DNA of 36,067 nucleotides, taken from NCBI GenBank assembly GCA_024234635.1, contig JACKNX010000028.1, forward strand, positions 1 through 36,067, in the 5' to 3' direction. The notes under the pieces were generated by a model, which had not been told where the DNA came from, searched no databases, and saw only the letters and a list, made by a program, of their open reading frames with translations. Below, in pieces: positions 16,390 to 25,967 of the stretch. This stretch comes from Pseudomonadales bacterium. Its GTDB lineage: Bacteria; Pseudomonadota; Gammaproteobacteria; Pseudomonadales; Azotimanducaceae. The translations under genes were made by a program, and so were the position numbers. The first letter of the stretch is position 1. Each line of letters opens with the position of its first letter.

Positions 16390-17115
16390 ATGATCGATCT
16401 GCATTACTGGCCGACGCCGAACGGGAAAAAAGTCACGATTCTGCTGGAAGAATGCGGCATGCCCTATCGGGTGGTGCCCTGCAATATCGGCAGGGGTGAT
16501 CAGTTCACGGACGATTTCCTGCGCATCTGCCCGAACAACCGCATGCCGGCGATGGTGGACCACGACCCCGTGGATGGCGGCGCGCCGATCAGCGTCTTCG
16601 AGTCCGGCGCCATCATGATGTACATCGCCGAGAAGGCCGGACAGTTTTACCCGCAGGATGTGCGTGAGCGCTACGCCGTCAATCAGTGGGTGATGTGGCA
16701 GATGGCCAACCAGGGGCCAAAATCCGGCGAGTGCGGTCACTTCCGGCGATTGAAGGACAGCGAGGGCGATCAGTCCTATGCGGTGCGCCGCTTCACCGAC
16801 GAGGTGAACCGCATGTATGGCGTACTCAATAACCGACTGTATGAATCGCGGTATCTTGCCGGCGATGAATACACCATTGCCGACATGATCTGTTATCCGT
16901 GGACGGTGAACTGGGCCGGGCAGGGGCAGGACATCGCCGAGTTCAGGCATTTTCGTCGCTGGTTCGACGAACTCGGTGAGCGGCCTGCCGTTCAGCGAGG
17001 CATGGCCGTGGGCAGCGACATGAGCAATGACTTCTCCACGCTCAGCGATGAAGAGAAGGTGGCGCTGAGGAAAATGCTGTACAACCAGCGGGCGCGGCCG
17101 GCGCCGGACGCGTAG
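16390..17115 (+). CDS. yfcG: YfcG/YghU-type (nu-class) glutathione transferase
   Basis: The ATG at 16390, behind GAAGGGG, gives 241 residues that match E. coli YfcG along much of their length, including the opening MIDLHYWPTPNGKKVT, the glutathione-site region PNNRMPAMVDH and FESGAIMMYIAEK, and the later LNNRLYESRYLAGDEYTIADM. The nu-class residues T9 and N11 of the TPNG motif, which hold glutathione in place of a catalytic Ser or Tyr, are present. Characterised relatives bind two glutathiones and reduce disulfides, with weak classical transferase activity. A C-terminal extension of about 25 residues past the usual end is charged. It lies between an LLM oxidoreductase and an arsenite exporter gene, which suggests redox or detoxification work. 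Confidence 0.9.
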   Translation: MIDLHYWPTPNGKKVTILLEECGMPYRVVPCNIGRGDQFTDDFLRICPNNRMPAMVDHDPVDGGAPISVFESGAIMMYIAEKAGQFYPQDVRERYAVNQWVMWQMANQGPKSGECGHFRRLKDSEGDQSYAVRRFTDEVNRMYGVLNNRLYESRYLAGDEYTIADMICYPWTVNWAGQGQDIAEFRHFRRWFDELGERPAVQRGMAVGSDMSNDFSTLSDEEKVALRKMLYNQRARPAPDA

Positions 17116-17147
17116 GCGACACGCCTTAGATTGCGGCCTGTCTGGCG

Positions 17148-18179
17148 ATGAACCTGTTCGAGCGCTATCTCACGGTGTGGGTATTCCTGTGTATCGTCAC
17201 GGGCATCGCCCTGGGACGGCTGTTGCCGGAGCCGTTCCAGGCGATAGGGCAGCTCGAGATTGCGCAGGTCAACCTGCCGGTAGGCCTGCTCATCTGGGTC
17301 ATGATCATCCCCATGCTGCTCAAGGTGGATTTCGGCGCCTTGCATCAGGTGCGCCAGCACTGGCGAGGCATAGGCGTCACCTTGTTCGTGAACTGGGCGG
17401 TGAAGCCGTTTTCCATGGCGCTGCTCGGCTGGTTGTTCATTCGTGAGCTGTTCGCGCCATGGTTGCCCGCGCATCAGCTCGACAGCTACGTCGCCGGGCT
17501 GATTCTTCTGGCGGCGGCGCCCTGCACGGCGATGGTGTTCGTGTGGAGTCGCCTCACCAACGGCAATCCGATCTTCACGCTGTCACAGGTGGCGCTGAAC
17601 GACACGATCATGGTGTTCGCCTTCGCGCCCATCGTTGCGTTGTTGCTGGGGTTGAGCGCCATTACGGTGCCGTGGGATACGCTGCTCACCTCGGTCGTGC
17701 TGTATATCGTCATCCCGGTGCTGATCGCGCAGTGGTGGCGAAAGCTGTTGCTCCAGCGGGGGCAGGCCGTGTTCGACGCGACGCTTGAGCGAATCGGCCC
17801 GTGGTCCATCACCGCGCTGCTGGCCACGCTGGTGTTGCTGTTCGCGTTCCAGGGTCAGGCAATACTCGATCAGCCGCTGGTCATCCTGCTGCTGGCCGTG
17901 CCCATTCTCATCCAGGTGTTCTTCAATGCGGGTCTGGCGTACTGGCTGAACCGGCGGCTTGGCGAAAGCCACGACGTGGCCTGTCCCTCGGCGCTTATCG
18001 GCGCCAGCAATTTTTTCGAACTCGCGGTGGCTGCGGCCATCAGTCTGTTTGGCTTCGAGTCAGGCGCGGCGCTTGCCACGGTGGTGGGCGTGCTCATCGA
18101 AGTGCCGGTGATGCTGCTTGTGGTGCGATTGGTAAATGCAAGCAGAGGCTGGTATCAGGCGGGTGCCCGTTTTTCCTGA
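17148..18179 (+). CDS. acr3: ACR3-family arsenite efflux transporter
   Basis: The 343-residue protein has about ten membrane helices and the ACR3 signatures LPVGLLIWVMIIPMLLKVDF, VNWAVKPFSMALLGW, AAAPCTAMVFVWS (with the conserved Cys of helix 4 needed for arsenite transport), LTNGNP, and SNFFELAVAAAISLFG. ACR3 exports arsenite across the inner membrane using the proton gradient. It starts 32 bases after the glutathione-transferase gene. No arsR, arsC or arsM is visible, which is unusual for a dedicated arsenic operon. No clear ribosome site was seen. It is firmly in the family; the actual substrate in this host is inferred. Confidence 0.93.
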   Translation: MNLFERYLTVWVFLCIVTGIALGRLLPEPFQAIGQLEIAQVNLPVGLLIWVMIIPMLLKVDFGALHQVRQHWRGIGVTLFVNWAVKPFSMALLGWLFIRELFAPWLPAHQLDSYVAGLILLAAAPCTAMVFVWSRLTNGNPIFTLSQVALNDTIMVFAFAPIVALLLGLSAITVPWDTLLTSVVLYIVIPVLIAQWWRKLLLQRGQAVFDATLERIGPWSITALLATLVLLFAFQGQAILDQPLVILLLAVPILIQVFFNAGLAYWLNRRLGESHDVACPSALIGASNFFELAVAAAISLFGFESGAALATVVGVLIEVPVMLLVVRLVNASRGWYQAGARFS

Positions 18180-18222
18180 TGACGATGAGATACCGCGGTT
18201 TGGCAGGCAGGAGGCAAATACG

Positions 18223-18642
18223 ATGAACGATCCGCAACGGGATGCGTTCCTGTGGAGCTGGTCACGCCGCCGTGCCATCGGTCGCGGCAAGTTCGGCCTG
18301 TACGGAGTGGCGCTGGGAGCGCTCGGCGGCTTTCTGTTCGCGTGGTTTCTGTCACCCGGACCGGGAGAACGTAGCGCGCATGCCTACGATACGCTCGGTC
18401 AACTGATGCCGGATTTCAGCCTCTACGGCATGGCCATGGCCGCGTTCGGCGCCATGGGCTGGTCCGCAGCCGATCGGCTGTTCCGACATCAGGACCGTGT
18501 CTTCCAGGGGCTGCTCGATCTGGGCGCAACGGTGCCGGAAGAAAAACCTGACACGCCCATCAATGGGCCGCAGATCGCCGTGTATGCGGCCCTGCTGATC
18601 ATTGCACTGCTGGTCGTTGGTCTTTTTGTTGCCTTTGGCTGA
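18223..18642 (+). CDS. Small membrane protein with three predicted helices
   Basis: AGGAGG at 18209-18214, eight bases before the ATG at 18223, decides this start over a longer reading inside the transporter gene. The 139-residue product has three hydrophobic segments at about 22-42 (GLYGVALGALGGFLFAWF), 60-78 and 112-136 (IAVYAALLIIALLVVGLFVAF), with a soluble loop in between. I do not recognise a family. It begins 43 bases after the arsenite exporter gene and ends before a stem-loop, so it may be the last gene of that transcript. Confidence 0.7.
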   Translation: MNDPQRDAFLWSWSRRRAIGRGKFGLYGVALGALGGFLFAWFLSPGPGERSAHAYDTLGQLMPDFSLYGMAMAAFGAMGWSAADRLFRHQDRVFQGLLDLGATVPEEKPDTPINGPQIAVYAALLIIALLVVGLFVAFG

Positions 18643-18648
18643 GTCATT

Positions 18649-18674
18649 CCCGCGTCGCTGGTTCAGCGTGCGGG
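18649..18674 (+). terminator. Stem-loop after the small membrane protein gene
   Basis: CCCGC and CGCTG pair with CAGCG and GCGGG around a GTT loop, with a small internal bulge (GT against T), followed by CTTTC. It begins seven bases after the TGA of the preceding gene. This is a reasonable but T-poor terminator for the transcript ending there. Confidence 0.45.
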
Positions 18675-18873
18675 CTTTCAAGGATGAGTGGGCCTGAAAC
18701 GCTTCCATCCCGGCGCTCTCAGCCGGTCCATCCGCAATATCCCTAGGTCCCTGGCGCGAAGACGGGCGTACGCTTGCCATTGAGAGTGCGGCGGGTGATC
18801 CAGTTTTCATGTGCCGCCAAAAGGTGGTTCAAGGAGGCCGTGCCGGTTTCGGGGCTGGCGATATGGTGGGTTT

Positions 18874-21800
18874 GTGAAGGCGGATACGGCTCTATCCCGG
18901 GTGCAGGCATTCAAGCGGATCGCTAGCCGTGCGTCCGCTGTCGCGCTGTGCTGCCTGTGCTTTCCGGCATCGATCGACAGCTTTGCCGCCACACCCGTCG
19001 GTCGCGCAGCCGAGGAAGAGCAGCCCGTATTCGGAAATGGGGTGCACTTCGGCAGCAGCACGGCACCTGACAGGACAGTCCACAATGACTACGGCGGGGT
19101 CGATACCCACCGGGCGCAGACAGCGGGGATCGCGTACTGGCAGGAGGTGAAGGCGTCAGGGAGGCCCATTGACCGCGCAGTGGTCGTTGAGTTGTACCGC
19201 CGTGCCGGGCATTTTTCGATCATACATGCACTGCTTGCATCTGGTGTCATTACGGCAGCGGACTCCCGTCAGATCGGGCGGGAGCGCGCGGCACTCCACA
19301 CCGAGGCGCTGAATATGCTGGCGGCTAGTCGTCGATTCGGTGATCGCATCGGCATCAACGACTTTGGCTCTGGCGAGATGAACGCCAAGTCGGATATCGA
19401 CTTCACTCTTTATCCGTCGGAAACCGGTGCGGACGGCGCTGCGATGGTGGAAGCCTACAAGGCGTTTTTCCGCTCGCTCACCGGCGGCATCGACCCTTCG
19501 CGGTTCGACCTGGTGGCACATCGTTACGAAGCGACCATCCCCGACTGGCGCCAGGCGGGGTCCAGCGCGGAATTCGCCGCGCGTGTGCGGCAGGGTTCAC
19601 GGCTGCTCGGCAGCAATCCGGAAGCCTATTTCCTTGAAGGCGCTTACGTAAACCAGATCATGGCCCGCAGTGTGGATCCGGAGCGGCAGACATTCACCTG
19701 GATCGAACAGACGGACGACGGCCCGAAGCACACGCGGATGAACGTGATTGCCTCGGAACTGCCGTTCTTCTACCAGCCGGACAGCCGGGCGCGCAATGCG
19801 TTCGGGTCCGCTGTGGGTAACTGGCATTTCTTTAATGCTCACGCGGATGATCGGGTAGCTGGCGGCAAGTACCTGCTGCGCAGTCTGAATGGCACCAAGA
19901 CGACCCTCAATCTGTCTCACGCGCTGACACCGTTCGAAAAGCTGACATCCGCGCAACGACTGGAGACTGTCCGCGCGCTTTACGGTCACATGTTCGCGGA
20001 CGTGGCTCCCGCTGCACGCGAATTGAAGCTCCACACCGTGCTGGCGGCGCTGGAGACCGCCATGCACATTCGCGAGCGCAAGAGCGGGGAAATTACCGAT
20101 CTGGGTCCGGAGGCGTACCGCCCTCTTGTGGATCTGGAGCGGGCAAGCTGGCCGAAAAACATGCCGGTGGACGAGGCTACGCTGGTTGAGATCGCACGGG
20201 CGCACGTCGATCACTACTGGCCGACACTGCTGGTTGAGAACAATATCCGCGCCGCTGGCGAGCGGCTTGGTGACTGGTTGTCGCCACCGATACGGGTTGG
20301 CCAGGACTACCGGACGCTCGACAGGAATGGCCAGCCCACCACGATTCGGGTGGATGCTGAAACCCTGCGTCGTTATCAGTATTCGGCGTTCTTCGAACTC
20401 AAGGACGGGATTGGCCTGATGAATCGGGCGGAGATCGAGCGTATCCGCCGGGCTTCTCCGCATGCCGAGCGGGACATCCGCATTTTGCAGGGAATCTACG
20501 AGCACGAGACGATCGAGCGGGCGTTGCGCAACAGTACGCGGGATGTTCCGGATCATCCCGTAACCCTGACCGAACGTCTCACGCAGCACCAGGCAACCAC
20601 TGCCCAGATCGCGGCGGACATGGCCGCACGGGGTGAACGGCCGTTGAAGCTCGCCGGTACAGATACCTGGAACAAAGCGAAGGTGCTGGAGGAATTCCTG
20701 CAGGAGCGGTCGCTGGACATGCTGCTTCTGGGGGTTGGTGGCAGCAGCAAACTGCCTGCCCTCTACGCCTGGCGCGACGAGGTGAAGGGGTACAACGAGA
20801 ATCTCGTCAGTCCCAATCTGATGATGGCGGCGGACTATGGAACATCGCTGATCAAGGTGCTGGACAGCTATGTGGTCGAAGGCCGGATGACACCCGCGGT
20901 GTGGCACACGCTTGGCATGGAGGTGATGTCCAGGATTCCGGTACTCGGCGCCGGCATGGGGGTCGTCAGCGACCCTGTGAATGCCACACTGGATATGGTG
21001 TCCATGCAACTCATTCCCGGATACGGCCCGCTGAAGGTGGGCATTCAGTTTGGCGTCGAAGCTGTAAAACTGGCCGGACATGCCGTCTTCGCGCCCTTGC
21101 AACGCGACAGCATTCTGCTCGCCTATCAGGGCTATCTCGATCCTGAAGCTGGTCGGACTCTGAGCAGCGGGCAGAAAGAGCGGGTGGAGTCCCCGCGTCC
21201 GGCGTTGTTGACCCCGATCGATCCTGGCGAAAGTGGGGATCTGGAGGCGCGCCGGCGCGGGATCTATGACTATTTCTACGAGCAGGTGGTGCCGGGCACC
21301 ATCGAGCGCCTTCCAGATTTCGATTTCAAGGAATCCGTGGTCGCCGACCTGTTCGAGGCGTCACGGCGTAGTCCACTCGACAAGCAAGCCGCCGACGCGG
21401 CGAGCGGGGCGTCGCAGGCGTTTCTTGTCAAGGAGCGCGAGGTACTGGAAACGCGCGTGCGACAGTTTGTGTTGCACTGGTGGAATGCAACAGGTCCCTT
21501 TCAGGACTACGACGAACTGACGGTGCACAGGACGGCGGGGATGTTGCCGGAAGACTTCCGGTTGGCGCTCGAAAACCGGCTTATCAACGACTACTACACC
21601 GGCAAGAACCAGCGCTACCAGCAGCAACTGAACGAGGAGATTGCGCTGCGCGGCGGCATCATGGAAGCCATCGGCGAGCGTGCCATGCTGGCGAAAGCCA
21701 TTGATGCGGAACACCGGTCCGAGCAGCGGCGCAAGTATTACCTGCGTAACGGTGAAGCATTTCTCGGCTGGGCGCTCGATGGCATGCCGACGGTAGCGCC

Positions 21801-24786
21801 TGGCATGGAAATCTGGGCGGTGCCGGTACTCGACCCGGGTAAGGAAATCGCCACATCTTTGACCAGCTGGGCGACGGTGTCCGCATCGGAGAAAGTGAAT
21901 CCACAGCCCTGGACCATCGAGTGGAAGACGGATGGTGGCAAACGTGTCAGTAGACCCGGCGAGGAGTTTGCCCTGCCCATTGAAGCAGCGAACAAGGCGC
22001 ACGAACTGCTGCTGACGGCCACGGCGATCGACGCAAACGGAAACCGGTTCGCCGAGGCATCGCTGCGAATTCCCTTGCTGATGGCAGCCACGCCCGAGGC
22101 GGTGGAAACCAGTGCGGATGTCATTCCCCCAGCGAGTGAGCCCGCGGCGCCTGACGTCAGCACCACCGTCGGTGCAGCGGTCGATGCCGATGGCAGACCC
22201 GAGTTGTTCCTGACCGACGTGCAATGGTTTCAGGCAGCGGCCGAGGATACGGCGCGGTATACCACGCATACGGAAGGTGAGGCCGGTTTCCGCTGGGACT
22301 GGGTACAGGATCTGAACTGGGCGGGCAAGGGAACGCGCCGGGATGGCGGTACGGCCGGCTTCACTGCCTTTCCAGCCCGGATCGTACTGGGTGAGCCGTT
22401 CCGGATAGCGGCGACAGCCACTGCGTACGAGTCGGGTTATGCACGCGAAGATTGCACCAAGGCACTGCGGCGACCTCGCCTCTACCTCGAAGTGTCCCCA
22501 TTCGATTTGAAACCTGGTGCCCCGCCGAGCGCCGCGCACCTGCAGGCGGCGCAGTGGCAGTTGCACTGTCCGAGTCGTGATTGGGAAGGCAGCTACGCGC
22601 ATGCACAGTCGTTGCCGGTAACAATCGAGTTTGCGCCTGTGGAGACATCCGGCGGCACCGACAGGGCGAGCTACCTGTACCACTATCGTGCCGTGTTGCC
22701 GGATGACGCGGTTGGTGCGATGGAAGGTGATGTGGCTATCCGCTGGAATGGTGCGGCGGATGTGGCGGCTCGCAGCCGTTCCGGTGGGTTGACTGTGTGG
22801 CTGGGACGTTCACTGCATCTCAATACCGGGCAGATTCGCCTGCATTACACCGCCGACGCCGACGCTGCCGCGCAGTTTCCGCCTTTTGTGCCGCCTTCAG
22901 ACACACCTGCTGACCAGCGTCGGTCTGACGACGCGATTGCCTCGCCTGTGCCAGCCGAACCGAGTCCTTCCGAGCCGCGGACAGTGTCAAAGCCTGACAC
23001 GACCATAGAGGCGTCTGCCGAGCCGGATCCGGACGATATGGCGACGGCCGCGCTCATTCGCGAGTGGCTTGCGCGGGCGGAGCCGCTGGCGAATGCCCGG
23101 GGCGCAAAATTGCGTTGGGATCCCTGGGGACGAGTGGAGGGAAGGGCTGTGGGCGGCGTCATCACGCTCAATGGCCGCCCGGATGATGCCGGTGGACGTT
23201 CGCCGGAAGCCTATGTGTGGGCGAACCGGCAGAGGCTGGACTCACTTAATCTCTGCACGCTGGAGGTATTCGTCCGCTCCCGTCTGCGTGGTTCGGAGCC
23301 AACCGACTGCCGCAGGACATGGACGGCGGAAGCCGGGGAATCCACACAGTCGGCTATTGCAGGCGCACCAAGCGACCTGGCGTCGGTACTTTCCGCCGTC
23401 CGGGGAAAACCCTGGCCGGACGCGCGCAGGACGCTGGAAAACGCTGGTTTTGTTGTACTCCCACCGGAACTCGGTGCACCGGCGCCGACCCCGTCGGAGG
23501 TGGGGACTGTTGACTCGGTGCGTGCGGACGGCGGCGGTGACATTCATGCTGGTGGGCGCATCATTGCCAGCGTTCTGGGCAAGCCGGCGGCGGGGGTGCC
23601 GGTGCCACGGGTTGTCGGGCTGCCCGCCGCGGAAGCGCGTACGCGCATTGAAGCGGCGGGGCTGCTTGCGGCATTCGATTCGGCAGGTTCCACCAGCGAT
23701 ACCCGTCGGGTCGATACCGTGGCCGCGCAGATCCCGGACGGCGAACTCGTGGCGGCTCGCGGCAGCGTCGTCCGCCTGAAGGTGTTGACCGCGAACCGGC
23801 AGGGCGTTCGCGTGCCGGATCTTGCTGGCAAACCGGTGGCTCAGGCGCAGTTGCTGTTGACCGCAGCAGGTCTTGTCATCGCGGCAAACCTGGGGGAGAC
23901 GGCGGATGGTGCAGGCCAGGTCGCTGGTCAGGTCTACCGGCAGGCGCCGGATGCAGGCAGCGAAATTGCCAGTGGCGGGGCGGTGAAGGTGTGGGTGTAT
24001 GCCAACGCCCCCGGCGTAGCCGATGCCGGAACGCCACCGGCAAACACGCTGGAACCAACCTATGCAGAGTTGCCGGTATTCAATGGACAGTGTCCCGCGC
24101 CCGACCCCGGCGTACGGCTGCTTGAGCATCGTTCGCACTCTGTTGGCGGCAAGACCAATTGCACGTACGGAGAGGGCTGCAATGCGAGTGGGTCAAGCTG
24201 TGCCAGCGAGTCCATGCTGACGGCCTGGTACGACCGCGTGATAAAGGTCTATGACAAGCCTGTGGAAGCGGACCGGTTCGCTACCGGGGACTGGGTCATC
24301 TTCAGTGACGCGAAACGGGCGTTCGTGACGTTCGTTACCGGTAGCTCACGCAGTAACAGGTCGGCGCAGTCGCGGGTTTTCTGGGAATCGCTCGGCAGGG
24401 AACTGCTGCGTCGGGTCGAACCCCACGCCGCGCCGCGCGATGGCGGCTTGCAGGAACCTTCAACCAGTTGGCAGGTGCCGGCGGAGACGCCTCATGTGTG
24501 CAAGGACCCCTCAATTCAGCCGGATCAGTATGCGCTCATGTACCGGCGGGGATACGGCGGCGGTGACGCGACGCATTTCATACGGCGCAATACGTTTTGC
24601 AATCGAACAGGCTTTACCGTCATCGACGTGAGTACGGTAACGGACTACGAATGTACCGATGACGCGTTTCGTCAGTGTCGATGGAAACGGAGCCGTGTGG
24701 CCGAGCGCCAGGAACTGGGCGACGGCGTCTACAAACTTGAATTCGATGGGGGTGACACCTGGTGGACAATCTATCCGAACCGCTGA
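18874..24786 (+). CDS. Giant exported protein with NTase-like motif, PASTA-like repeats and Cys-rich tail
   Basis: From the GTG at 18874 the product has 1970 residues; an ATG at 18811 adds 21 basic residues. GTG is preferred because it gives a normal signal peptide (KRIASR, hydrophobic ASAVALCCLCF, then DSFAATP). At G165-S166-x7-D174-I-D176 (FGSGEMNAKSDIDF) it carries the pattern of polymerase-beta-type nucleotidyltransferases; D or E in RFDLVAHRYEATI could be the third acid. Helical regions fill much of 230-1000, including a hydrophobic, Gly-rich stretch near 690-760. Beta-sandwich-like segments follow, then a Pro-rich linker at about 1334-1389. Three PASTA-like repeats lie at about 1500-1570, 1575-1642 and 1644-1712 (VPVPRVVGLPAAEA, VRVPDLAGKPVAQA), and then a tail with about ten cysteines. 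PASTA domains bind cell-wall material or partners. No known family is recognised as a whole. It overlaps the lipoprotein gene by 25 bases. Confidence 0.9.
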   Translation: MKADTALSRVQAFKRIASRASAVALCCLCFPASIDSFAATPVGRAAEEEQPVFGNGVHFGSSTAPDRTVHNDYGGVDTHRAQTAGIAYWQEVKASGRPIDRAVVVELYRRAGHFSIIHALLASGVITAADSRQIGRERAALHTEALNMLAASRRFGDRIGINDFGSGEMNAKSDIDFTLYPSETGADGAAMVEAYKAFFRSLTGGIDPSRFDLVAHRYEATIPDWRQAGSSAEFAARVRQGSRLLGSNPEAYFLEGAYVNQIMARSVDPERQTFTWIEQTDDGPKHTRMNVIASELPFFYQPDSRARNAFGSAVGNWHFFNAHADDRVAGGKYLLRSLNGTKTTLNLSHALTPFEKLTSAQRLETVRALYGHMFADVAPAARELKLHTVLAALETAMHIRERKSGEITDLGPEAYRPLVDLERASWPKNMPVDEATLVEIARAHVDHYWPTLLVENNIRAAGERLGDWLSPPIRVGQDYRTLDRNGQPTTIRVDAETLRRYQYSAFFELKDGIGLMNRAEIERIRRASPHAERDIRILQGIYEHETIERALRNSTRDVPDHPVTLTERLTQHQATTAQIAADMAARGERPLKLAGTDTWNKAKVLEEFLQERSLDMLLLGVGGSSKLPALYAWRDEVKGYNENLVSPNLMMAADYGTSLIKVLDSYVVEGRMTPAVWHTLGMEVMSRIPVLGAGMGVVSDPVNATLDMVSMQLIPGYGPLKVGIQFGVEAVKLAGHAVFAPLQRDSILLAYQGYLDPEAGRTLSSGQKERVESPRPALLTPIDPGESGDLEARRRGIYDYFYEQVVPGTIERLPDFDFKESVVADLFEASRRSPLDKQAADAASGASQAFLVKEREVLETRVRQFVLHWWNATGPFQDYDELTVHRTAGMLPEDFRLALENRLINDYYTGKNQRYQQQLNEEIALRGGIMEAIGERAMLAKAIDAEHRSEQRRKYYLRNGEAFLGWALDGMPTVAPGMEIWAVPVLDPGKEIATSLTSWATVSASEKVNPQPWTIEWKTDGGKRVSRPGEEFALPIEAANKAHELLLTATAIDANGNRFAEASLRIPLLMAATPEAVETSADVIPPASEPAAPDVSTTVGAAVDADGRPELFLTDVQWFQAAAEDTARYTTHTEGEAGFRWDWVQDLNWAGKGTRRDGGTAGFTAFPARIVLGEPFRIAATATAYESGYAREDCTKALRRPRLYLEVSPFDLKPGAPPSAAHLQAAQWQLHCPSRDWEGSYAHAQSLPVTIEFAPVETSGGTDRASYLYHYRAVLPDDAVGAMEGDVAIRWNGAADVAARSRSGGLTVWLGRSLHLNTGQIRLHYTADADAAAQFPPFVPPSDTPADQRRSDDAIASPVPAEPSPSEPRTVSKPDTTIEASAEPDPDDMATAALIREWLARAEPLANARGAKLRWDPWGRVEGRAVGGVITLNGRPDDAGGRSPEAYVWANRQRLDSLNLCTLEVFVRSRLRGSEPTDCRRTWTAEAGESTQSAIAGAPSDLASVLSAVRGKPWPDARRTLENAGFVVLPPELGAPAPTPSEVGTVDSVRADGGGDIHAGGRIIASVLGKPAAGVPVPRVVGLPAAEARTRIEAAGLLAAFDSAGSTSDTRRVDTVAAQIPDGELVAARGSVVRLKVLTANRQGVRVPDLAGKPVAQAQLLLTAAGLVIAANLGETADGAGQVAGQVYRQAPDAGSEIASGGAVKVWVYANAPGVADAGTPPANTLEPTYAELPVFNGQCPAPDPGVRLLEHRSHSVGGKTNCTYGEGCNASGSSCASESMLTAWYDRVIKVYDKPVEADRFATGDWVIFSDAKRAFVTFVTGSSRSNRSAQSRVFWESLGRELLRRVEPHAAPRDGGLQEPSTSWQVPAETPHVCKDPSIQPDQYALMYRRGYGGGDATHFIRRNTFCNRTGFTVIDVSTVTDYECTDDAFRQCRWKRSRVAERQELGDGVYKLEFDGGDTWWTIYPNR

Positions 24787-25811
24787 ACGCACGGCTCCTC
24801 GGGCAGCAGGCCTGGCTTTCCCTCAACCGGTTTCGTCGGGTTTCGGCGATGCTCCTGATTGGGGGGATGCTTTCAGCCTGTAGTGGTGGGACTGCCCCGA
24901 TCAATCCACAGTTCGTGCGGGATGACACCGGGCAGGTGGCAAGCAGCGTCAAGCTGTCTCCCGAGAGGATTTCAGAGATCCGTACGGCATTCACAGGCAG
25001 AACCGTGGTCTTCAAGGAAGACTGGTACGAATACAACATCATCGATACGGATCCCCTGGGCGGTTTCAGCGAGCCGCAGCCGGTCACCGTGTTTCCACAG
25101 TGGTTGAAGAACCGCAATTACCGCGTGCTGGCGGCCCCGCGAGGCACAGTCGGGACGATCACGGGCATGCGCTTCTATTACGAATCCATGACGTTCATTG
25201 TCGAAAAGGAAGGCGGTGGCGCAGTCTACGTTTCGCTGCGCAATCATCGACCCTGGACTGTCATGTTTGGTTCCCGCAATAGCGGCGACAGTGTTCAGAG
25301 GGTGAAACTCAGCGACAAGCTCAATACGCTCGACTGGTTTCGCCGCAATCTCACGATGTACACGCTGGACTTCGTCGACGGATTGCGAAAGGTGCCCGAC
25401 GCGGTGATGCCGGAGCCTGAGCCGGAGCGAACCCTGACACCGTTGCCGGGACGTCAGGCCAGCAGTACGCAGCAGAGACAGGTACCGGTCGTCGAAGCCC
25501 TCACGGTGGTCGCCGATCCGGTGGTGGTTCGCAACAACGGCGCGCTCAATCTTCTGCTCGAATATACGGTGACGGCTTCCCCGCAGGCGGTGACACCGGT
25601 AACGGAAGTGCGCACGCTATTGTTCAATGGGCAGGTTCTGCCAGGTTACCCCCGGCGCAGCGAGGAACGGCGCGGTGGTGGCCAGCACGTCAGTGGGTTT
25701 CGCCTGACGGTGCCCGCGCAGGCCAGCCAGGGTGATTACGAGTTCCGGGGTGAAGTCTGCATTCGCGATGCCTGCATCAGTCGCGTACGCAGTTTTCGTA
25801 TTGTGCCGTGA
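24762..25811 (+). CDS. Lipoprotein of unknown function coupled to the giant exported protein
   Basis: The GTG at 24762 gives 349 residues. A lipoprotein signal is clear: RFRR, hydrophobic AMLLIGGML and the lipobox LSAC with C40. An internal ATG at 24849 would leave no basic n-region, so the upstream start is preferred despite a long leader. GGGGGT precedes it. The first half (about 60-220) holds aromatic-rich strands such as DWYEYNIIDTD and MRFYYESMTFIVEK. A Pro-rich linker at about 222-245 leads to a C-terminal domain patterned like an Ig or beta-sandwich fold with a CIRDAC pair. The gene overlaps the giant gene by 25 bases, so the two are probably made together and may form a complex. The residue after Cys is Ser, compatible with outer-membrane sorting. 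No family recognised. Confidence 0.8.
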   Translation: MDNLSEPLNARLLGQQAWLSLNRFRRVSAMLLIGGMLSACSGGTAPINPQFVRDDTGQVASSVKLSPERISEIRTAFTGRTVVFKEDWYEYNIIDTDPLGGFSEPQPVTVFPQWLKNRNYRVLAAPRGTVGTITGMRFYYESMTFIVEKEGGGAVYVSLRNHRPWTVMFGSRNSGDSVQRVKLSDKLNTLDWFRRNLTMYTLDFVDGLRKVPDAVMPEPEPERTLTPLPGRQASSTQQRQVPVVEALTVVADPVVVRNNGALNLLLEYTVTASPQAVTPVTEVRTLLFNGQVLPGYPRRSEERRGGGQHVSGFRLTVPAQASQGDYEFRGEVCIRDACISRVRSFRIVP

Positions 25812-25967
25812 CGACGGGCGCTTGGCATGTTCGTCTGGATCAGCCTGTTCACCAACGGGCATCGTGACGTAACTGAGATCCCATGTGGCGGGACATCGCG
25901 CACAAGTTAATGCAAGGTGCACGCGAGCTTCAGCACCAGCGGTAGTTGCGGCGGGCCTTGTTGTCGG

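Noticed and set aside
19597..22683. Long minus-strand open frames (501 and 440 residues) opposite the giant gene
   Set aside because: They lie inside a well-supported plus-strand gene, are rich in Arg, His and Gln, and have no domain features. Long antisense frames are expected in GC-rich codon patterns.
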